From Magnolia sinica (lineage: Eukaryota > Streptophyta > Magnoliopsida > Magnoliales > Magnoliaceae): a stretch of 64,000 nucleotides of DNA. The notes beneath the pieces are model-generated. The model was not told the DNA's origin and ran no database searches. It saw only the letters and a list, made by a program, of their open reading frames with translations. The translations under genes and the position numbers were made by a program. Positions 39,501 through 48,500 of the stretch are shown piece by piece. Within the stretch, counting starts at the first letter, position 1, and every line of letters begins with the position of its first letter. The stretch covers positions 28,666,001-28,730,000 of the forward strand of contig NC_080574.1 in NCBI RefSeq assembly GCF_029962835.1, given 5' to 3'.

Positions 39501-42500
39501 TTAATAAAATAAATGCAAGTGTATATTACTGGATGTTAGATGCTTTTAAATTGGTTGCTTTTCATTGAGTGACGTAGCATGTTGTACCTTGAAGTATGGT
39601 GGTGTTTTTTTCTGGGTGTTGTTGTTTTTTTTTCCCCTCATTGTCTTTTCCCTGGATCATGGAATATAGGTACCCAAAGCTGACAGAGGAAGACATTTCA
39701 AATCATTGCCCCGTCTGTCGTGGATTTTGCAATTGCAAGGCATGCTTGCGTATTGCTATGCGCAAGGTCTATTTGAAGTATCATGCAGTATTCTTATTTT
39801 ACTGAAATCACTCCCGAGACTCCTCTTTCCACAGATAGCACATCTGATACTCTATTTATCATGGTTTAACTGCAGAAAACAGAAAAGCAGGTTAATACGG
39901 CCAACAAAATCCAGCATTCTCGTTATTTAATACATGCACTTGTACCATTTTTGACGCAAGTACATCAGGAACAAATGATGGAGAAGGAGATTGAAGCTAA
40001 TATTCAAGGTATGGCCTGCCTGAGTGTTGTTATTATTTTTAGTTGTTTGCTTACTGGAATTTTTCTTTGGATAGGGTTAGCATCATCGTCTGACATAGAA
40101 GTTCAACAGGCAGTTTGTGCTCCCAATGAGCGTGCATTCTGGTAGGCTTCTTTACCATGAAAGTTGCAACATTTCTACTGCAGTTCATTGCACATCTCCT
40201 TATTTCCTTAGGGCCTGTTTGGTACTTGGGCTTAGATGGGATTAGGTAGGATGAAATTGCATTTGGTCCCATGCGGGATTTCTGGTGGATTTTGAAATCC
40301 ACTACAGGTGCCCCACATTAATGCATATATTTTTTCCATGCCGTCCATCCATAGACGCCCTTTACACATGGCATTCTAGTTATATACATGTGCAAGTGAT
40401 CAACATCCGTTGTGAATTTGGTTGGTTGGTTACAATTCCATGGTCCTACCAAACGGGGTTTTGCTGAATCCAGTGTTTTTCCCATAGCAAGAATTTTGTC
40501 CCAAACATGGGGATTGGATGGCCAAAATGCCATGGTATTTCCAGACATGCAATCACTGTGCAATAATGGTGTTAATCCCATCTAATACAATTCCATACCA
40601 TTTAATCCATCGGTCCAAACAGGCCCTTATGCTTGCTCCGTGGTTGGAGGGCCTGATCTATAATATGATTATTTTGTGCAGCAACAACTGCAAGACTTCT
40701 ATTGCTGATTTTCACAGAAGCTGCCCAAACTGTTCATATGATCTCTGCCTTAGCTGTTGCCGGGAGATTCGTGAAGGCAACTTACAGGGAGGTGGCAAAC
40801 CGGTGGTTATAGATTATCCTAACAGAGGGAAAGATTATTTACATGGTGAAGATTCTACTGACACTATCAAACGGAGGAAAACATCGGGCACAAAGGAGAA
40901 GAGCTCTACAAATCATAATGGGCCAGTGTCTGAATGGAAAGCTAATGATGATGGCAGTATTCCTTGTCCCCCAAAGGAAATGGGTGGCTGTGATGATGGA
41001 CTTCTTGAGTTGAGGTGTATCTTTCGAGACAATTGGCTTTCAGAGTTGGAAAGAAAAGCACAAGAAATGGCTGGAAACCACAAAATTGAAGTGCCTAATA
41101 CTTCTGCCCAATGTTCCTGTTTTAGTAAGGATGGACAAATTGATTTTGGTAATGAGAACTTGCGTAAAGCAGCTTCCAGAGAAGATTCCATGGACAACTA
41201 TCTATACTGTCCAACTGCTAGAGATATTCGAAGTGGAGAGTTGGGGCATTTCCAGAGTCATTGGATCAATGGTGAGCCAGTGATTGTTCGCAATGTTCTG
41301 GAGTTCACATCTGGCTTGAGCTGGGAGCCTATGGTTATGTATCGGGCATTTCGTGAGGCATCGAATTCCAAGTCTGGTTTTGAATACTTGGAAGTGATGG
41401 CTATTGATTGCCTGGATTGGTGTGAGGTTAGTTTTGTTGTCCCCCGCATACCACATGATTTTAGCTCTGCTATGTTTTGTTATTGCTATAGTTTGGTTTG
41501 TATTTACTCCATTCCTTGGACATGGATTCACACATATACAGCTAGAATGTGTCTGAACCCTTACAGGTCAAATCACTGTTGCACATATTATTTATTATGT
41601 TTTCTACTCATCTTGGTTAGCTACTTTTCTGTTGCAATCAGTGTGTTGTGAGTTGCTTTTTTCAGAGATCAAATGCTACACTAAATAAAATTGCCATTTG
41701 CTGAAATTTAGACGTTAGCATACACCACTGGTCCACTACACATGAAGAGGTGCTTTGACGGAGCTTTAGTTATCACAATTTCCAGGGCATGCTTAAATTT
41801 CGTCAAATGGCACCTTTTTAGGAGTGGCATTTGCTGGCCTGTGAATGTTGCTAAATGCTATTCCAGCATCCCTGCCAAACTGGTCAGTGGTGGTTCTTTT
41901 AGCTGTAACAGTTGCCACTGTCTCGAATATTGGGTTAATATCATTCACTTGTTTCTCTCATATTCTTTTGTTTCAGGTAATTCACATATAAATCAATCCT
42001 TTCCACTAAAACTTTTCACCTACTCAACTCTAACAGTGGATGATGACCTCAAAAGTTTTGAGTAATTGCCTTCAAAACGTTTTACATTTAAAAGCATTAT
42101 TTTTGAGTTAAGTGTTTTAGGAAAAATAAGTTTTTAATCCAGTTCCCCCAACAAAACGAGTTTGTTTTTTGCCCATCTTCTGAAATATGCAGAGTTTTAA
42201 ATGTTTAAGCAATTATGTGGAGGGTTTTTTAAATTTATTTACATACTAAGTTTATGACGGGTTTTTGAGAAAAAGATGTGGCAAAAGTTTGATACCAGCT
42301 GCCATGCTAACACAACCCTCCTTTATCTGGGCTTGTGACTGACGATGAGAGCAAAACTGTCTCTGGTGAGTTAACTGAGGATAGTCCATGATAGAGTCAT
42401 ATTGTGGATGGGAGTGTGTAGCCAACAACAGTTAGTTAGGATAAGGCTTAGGTGGCAGTGATGATAATGATGACCAAGTTTAAACAGAGTTTGCTATTAT

Positions 42501-45500
42501 CTAGAATGGATTCAATTTGATTCAGGATCTTAAAGCATTCTTGTGAATAATAAAGCCAAGTGGTTAGAACATCAGTTTATCTTTCTGTCCAATAGGCTTT
42601 TATTTTCTGTTGCACTTTCTCTTTCTTTTACTGTGTTGCAGAAGCGTTGATCTTTTTGATGAGTATTTTTTTGCCAATGATTGTTAATTTCGACATGCAT
42701 CAATGTTCCAAATCAGTGGATTATATCTAACAGTTGTATCTGTAATCTACGACATGCAGGGTGAAATTAACATCCACCAGTTCTTCAAAGGATATACAGA
42801 TGGGCGACAGCATCTAAATAATTGGCCTCAGATGCTCAAACTGAAGGATTGGCCCCCTTCTAACTTCTTTGAGGAGCGCTTACCACGCCATGGTTCTGAA
42901 TTCATCAGTGCATTGCCATATGAGGAATATACAGATCCAAAATCTGGTCTTCTTAATCTTGCTGTGAAGCTGCCAGAGAAAAGCTTGAAGCCAGACTTGG
43001 GGCCAAAGTCATATATTGCTTATGGTGTTGCTGAAGAGCTTGGACGGGGAGATTCTGTAACTAAGCTCCATTGTGATATGTCTGATGCGGTATGCTTTGC
43101 TCATGCAATATCTAACTGCTCGTCTTATTTTAGTGGTTAATAACTTGGACATAACTGAGAATTGGCCTCTTGATATCTCGGCCACTGGAAACCTCGCTGA
43201 TTTTATGTAGAACTAAAGTTGGACTCTGTAAATGGAGCCCTAATGATAAACTGAGTAGACTTTTGTTGGATTTCTGAGTCATTCAGCAAGTTTTTGACAT
43301 TTGTGTTCGCGATTTTATGCTGTTGTCGATGATAGTAGATCATAGGAACTGCTGTTTTTGGGGATTCATTGACCTTCAAGTTTGTTGATGATAATTACTT
43401 CATTACCTGCACTTTGTTATACAGATTTCGTATCCATAATGTGATTCTTCTTTTTACTTTCTGATCATTTAGCTTTGTTTCTCCAAATGATTTATGTTTA
43501 ATTATCACCGAATGAATTTGCATCTGAGGAAAGGGTCATCTGCAAGAAGTCACCTTGGTCAAATATTTGGATTGAGCAGATGTCAATAATCCTGTATGGG
43601 CAAGATCACTTACAACTACAAATTATTGGTAGAGAAACCTGTTTGTTCCAAAAGTAGCATAAAAAACGCTGATACAGCCTGGTTCCGACATTTAAGGCCT
43701 TGTTTGGGAGCATGTGTTTGATAGGCATTGTCAATTACCAGGGAATCACCAGTTGTGTTTGGCAAACTATAATTGGAATCGACCAGTATCTATGTGATTG
43801 TGTTTGACAGCTGGTATTTGGAATGCATTGGTGGAGACATCGAGGGAGATGACTATGACTTGCGAATTGGTGGTGATCGGAATTGATGTGAAATGAAATC
43901 ACATGGTTTTGCCCTGATTTAAAAAAGGGGGGCTTTTGGTGTACTTGATATGAATTGGATTCCAATTCACATCAAATACACTCTCAATCACACCAATACC
44001 ACCCATTATATGCTCTCAAATGACCCCTAAAAGAAAGGAAAAAAATAATACTGCACTGATGTTTCTGTTCAAACGATACTTTCAAATTGGTCTACTTCTC
44101 TTCTATCTTGAAAGATACACAAGGTACTTCTTCCGCTTCTGACTTTTCCCTTTAATGCACTAATGTCCCCCTTTTACCTTATGACTCAGGTGAATGTTTT
44201 GACGCATACCTCTGAAGTAAAGCTTAAGCCTGAACAGATTTCAGCCGTAGAAGAGTTGAAGAAGAAGCATCGTCTTCAAGATGAAAGAGAACATGCCTTT
44301 GCTGTTCAATGGATGAAGGAGAAGTCTGGCAAAAAGAGGACGGTACCAGTGGCGGGAAAATCAGTGGCAGGGATGGATGATCTCCAGTCAAATGCTATTG
44401 CTACTGATGGTGAGTTGCCTCTATTCCAAGCTTCCACTTCAAAAACTGGTCCATCTCTTACCATACCTGCTGCAGAAAATACACAATCTGATGTCGGCTG
44501 TGATGATAGAAAAGGAGTTGCCATTGCTTTTGACACAGAACCCAAAATGAACAAGTTAGATGTCTCAGATGCAGGCCAAAAAGATGAATCTGCTAGTGCA
44601 TCTAGTTTCAAAGGTGATATGAATGCAAAACTTGCTGATATCAAAGAAGAGGATGTAGGAGAGAGTGGGCAAATAGAAGGTAATGGCACTGGTCTGTCTT
44701 GCACAGTGACTGCAATTGATAAACAATCCAATAATGGCTTTGATGTGCAGAAGGGAGGTGACATTGTCTTTGATGTTGAACCTAAACCAAGTGAGTTCAA
44801 TGTTATGGCCGGGGGCCAAAAAGATAAAGAGGTTGGTCTCTTTGATTTCAAAGCTGAAACAAGTGAAGAGTGTGTTGGTACTGAAGAACAGAATGTGGGT
44901 GAGAGTGCTTTGTTTGCTGCAAAAACTAGATATGTTCAAGAAACTGGTGGGATTGGGCTTGTTGCAGGCATCAAAATTGGAAGCAGTGATAATGCTGATG
45001 TTTTAATTGGGCAAGCTGTAGGCATCAAAACTGAACGTAGTGAAGACGTTACCATGGAACCTGTACCAATTGAGATTGGTGTTGTTGTTGGAGGCCAGAG
45101 AGATAATGATGGTGTTTCAGTTGGTCAACATACGAGCATCAAAATTGGAAGCAGTGAAAAAGTTGCCACAGAACCTTTACCCAGCAATGTTGTGGTTGGA
45201 GACCGGGAAGATAACAATGCTGGTGTTTCAGATAGGCAACTTGTAAGCATCAAAATTGAAAGAAGCGAGGATGTTGACACTCTGCATGTACCCACTGGGT
45301 TCGATCTTGCAGATGGAGACCAAACAGATAAAGATTCTGATGTTTCAGTTGGGCAAGTCAACAGCATCGAAATTGCAAGCAGCGAAAAAGTTGCCACAGA
45401 ACCTCTACCAACTGATGTTGTAGTTGGAGACAGGAAAGATAATGAAGTCAGTGTTTCAGTTGGTCAAGTCATGGACATCAAAATTGGAAGAAGTGAGGAA

Positions 45501-48500
45501 GTTGATACTCTACCTGTACCAATTGGGCTTGATGTTGCAGTTGGAGACCAGAAAGATAAAGGTGCCAGTGTTAGTGTCTCTGATTTGAAAGCTGAAACAC
45601 GTAATGAACTTGCTGGTACACGAGCCATTGACACTCTGCATGTACCCACTGGGTTCGATCTTGCAGCTGGAGACCAAACATATAAAGATTCTGATGTTTC
45701 AGTTGGGCAAGTCAACAGCATCGAAATTGGAAGCAGCGAAAAAGTTGCCACACAACCTCTAACAACTGATGTTGTAGTTGGAGACAGGAAAGATAATGAA
45801 ATCGGTGTTTCAGTTGGTCAAGTTGTAGGCATCGAAATTGGAAGCAGTGAGGACGTTGATACGCTACCTGTACTGATTGGGCTTGATGTTGCAGTTGGAG
45901 ACCAGAAAGATAAAGGTGCTGGTGTTAGTGTCTCTGATTTGAAAGCTGAAACAAGTGAAGAACTTGCTGGTACTGGAGCTGTTGATGTTTCAATTGGGAA
46001 AGTTCTAGGCGTCAAAACTGAGAGTACTGAAGGTGTTGATATTGAACCTGCACCAATTGAGTTCAATGTTACAGTTGGGGATTGGAAAGATGAAGATGCT
46101 GGTGTCTCTGATCTAAATGCTGAAAGTGAGGAACTTGCTGGCACTGAACAGAGTGTGGGAGATAGTGGTTTGTTTACTTCAAAAACTGGAGGCCTTCCAG
46201 AACACAGTGGGATTGGGCACATCACAGGCATGAAAATTGAAAGCTGCAAAGATTGTGATGTTTCAGTTGATGAACAAAAGGTAGAAAATGGCAAGTCGTG
46301 CTTCAAAGATCAGCAGCTTTCCATGATGGAAGAGGTACAAGAGAGGCACGAGTCTGAAGTTACAAGTCGGCTTGGTCATGTAGTCCAGGTTGATCAGCAA
46401 ATGGTTAATTTAGTCCCGGCGGATCAGCAGCTTTCTATACAAGACGAGTTACAAGAGAGGCACTGGTCTGAAGATACAAGTGGGCATCCTGTTGTAGTCC
46501 AGGCAGATCAGCAAATGGTTGATGAAATGCAGATGGAACCATCTGTGAGGAAAGGCATGTTAGAGATTGATGGTGTTGGGTTGCTTGCCACCAATGCAGA
46601 GTTGAACTGTGTTGAATCACATACCATCGCCAATGGAATGTTCACTTTACCTGAGGGTTCTGTAACAGTAAATGAGCTGTCTCATGTGATGCCTGCAATT
46701 CATCAACAGCCCGGTGATGCACAAGATGGAGGGGATGCTGCTTCATCTTATATTATGACTGTACCCCCAGAAACACACGAGATTCAGAATGGTAGGGAAG
46801 AGGGAGAAAATGGTTTTTCTGGTCTCCCATCAGAAGAGGGAATTGATGATAATGTTGGGGGAAAAACTGGAAATGAGAATAATACTCTTGAAGATTCTGA
46901 AAAGTGTGCGGGGCAGAAGCAAGATGGGGGTAAAAAGAGGAAGAGGGGGAGACCCCCAAGACGTAGCAACAAGTCTGGATCCAAATCGGCAATGGTGGGT
47001 GCTGTCAGGAAATTACAGAATAAGGGCGAGTGCAGTTCTTTTTCTGATCAAGTCGATAGCTGCAAAGAAATTGACACAGAAGGGGATGATGCTGTTAGGT
47101 CTGACAATATGGGGGAAAAAACAGGTAGTGGGAATAAGAAGAGGAAGATGGGGGTAAGAAGAGGGCAGAAGCAAGATGGGGGTAAGAAGAGGAAGAGGGG
47201 GAGACCCCCAAATTCTGGCAACAAGTCTGGACCTGAATCAGCAATGGATGGTGCTGTCAAGAAATTACAGAATAAGGGAGAGCGTAGTTCTTTTTCTGGT
47301 CAACTTGATAGCTGCAAAGAAATTGACACAGAAGGGGATGATGCTGTTAGGTCTGATTATATGGGGAAAAAAACTGGTAGTCGGAATAATATGCCTGAAG
47401 ATTCTGAGAAGAATGGAGGGCAGAAGCAAGATGGGGGTAAAAAGAGGAAGAGGGGGAGACCTCCAAGGTCTAAAGAAATTCATACAGATGAAGGGGATGG
47501 TGCTGTTAGGTCCAATAATAATACAGAAACTAGTGAAGCAAACAAGTCTTTGATTGATGAGGGGAAGGGGGGAAGTGGTTTCTCTGCTTTCCCAACAAAA
47601 AGGGGAATTAAGGCCAATGTGCGTAACAAAGCTGGTAGCTGTGGAAATATTCTTAATATTTCTAAAGAGAGTGCTGAGAAAGAGGAGAGGAAACCTCCAG
47701 TGAAACCTGTAGTTTCCAGCAATAATGCAGGATCCGATGAAATGCCAGATGGTGCTCTCTGGGACATCTTCCGGAGAGAAGACAGCCCTAAGCTTCAGGA
47801 ATACCTTAAGAAGTACTCAAGAGAGTTCAGACACTTCCACTGTGCTCCTGTAGAGCAGGTAATCTCGCATTGGATGTAAAAATGTATGTTATGCTTGTTG
47901 ATGTTTTAATTGTAATTTACACTGTTATATGATCAGGTCATTCATCCCATTCATGATCAGTCCTTCTATTTAACTATGGAGCACAAAAGGAAGCTCAAGG
48001 AGGAATTTGGTTAGTTTGGCTGGCTGTATTAGTTTTTACTATCGATTAACCATTTTATTTCTGCTGGGACACTTTGTGACCGATTACTTAATTGGATCGT
48101 TGGGCATTTGTGTAGGAATTGAACCGTGGTCTTTTGTCCAAAAACTTGGTGAGGCAGTCTTTATTCCTGCAGGTTGTCCTCATCAAGTCAGAAATCTCAA
48201 GGTAGGCAAACCCCTAATGTGAGATGGTACTGTGTTTTCTTTCTTTTCCTTGACCAGTGGCAAAACTCCTATTAGAAAAGCAAAAGAGGCATCGTAAGGG
48301 CTGGAAGGCAGTCCCAATACAAAGAGGGGTCCTCCCACAGCCTGCTTTTGTTTTTCAATCACAGATCTCGACTCGTGTCGATCTTTTTTTTTTTTTTTTT
48401 AACGTCTGATTCCCAATTCCCAGTGCAAGATAAGCTGAGCTCTGTATTGACAGCCAGACTGCTGGAAAACCGTCGTAATCTAAGAACTTCATGCATCTTA

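Larger units (their letters stand above)
5999..39669 (+). other. Giant intron 2 of the demethylase gene (about 33.7 kb)
   Basis: Starts GTTTGT and ends ATATAG. It contains at least ten recognisable transposon insertions in both orientations: LINE, Ty3/gypsy, Ty1/copia, three hAT-like families and MITEs. 5999-7270 is AT-rich intronic sequence with nothing recognisable. In Arabidopsis, IBM1 is known to carry a heterochromatic repeat in a long intron and to need the IBM2/ASI1-EDM2 machinery for full-length transcripts. Whether this intron behaves likewise is inference. Confidence 0.85.

Noticed and set aside
40518..41651. A 377-codon ORF as a separate gene
   Set aside because: Its first part is MITE and intron 5, its last part is intron 6; only 40682-41426 is coding, as exon 6 of the demethylase.
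44306..47767. Numerous ORFs antisense or out of frame to exon 8
   Set aside because: They are repetitive shadows of the long exon; splice phases and homology fix the + strand frame.
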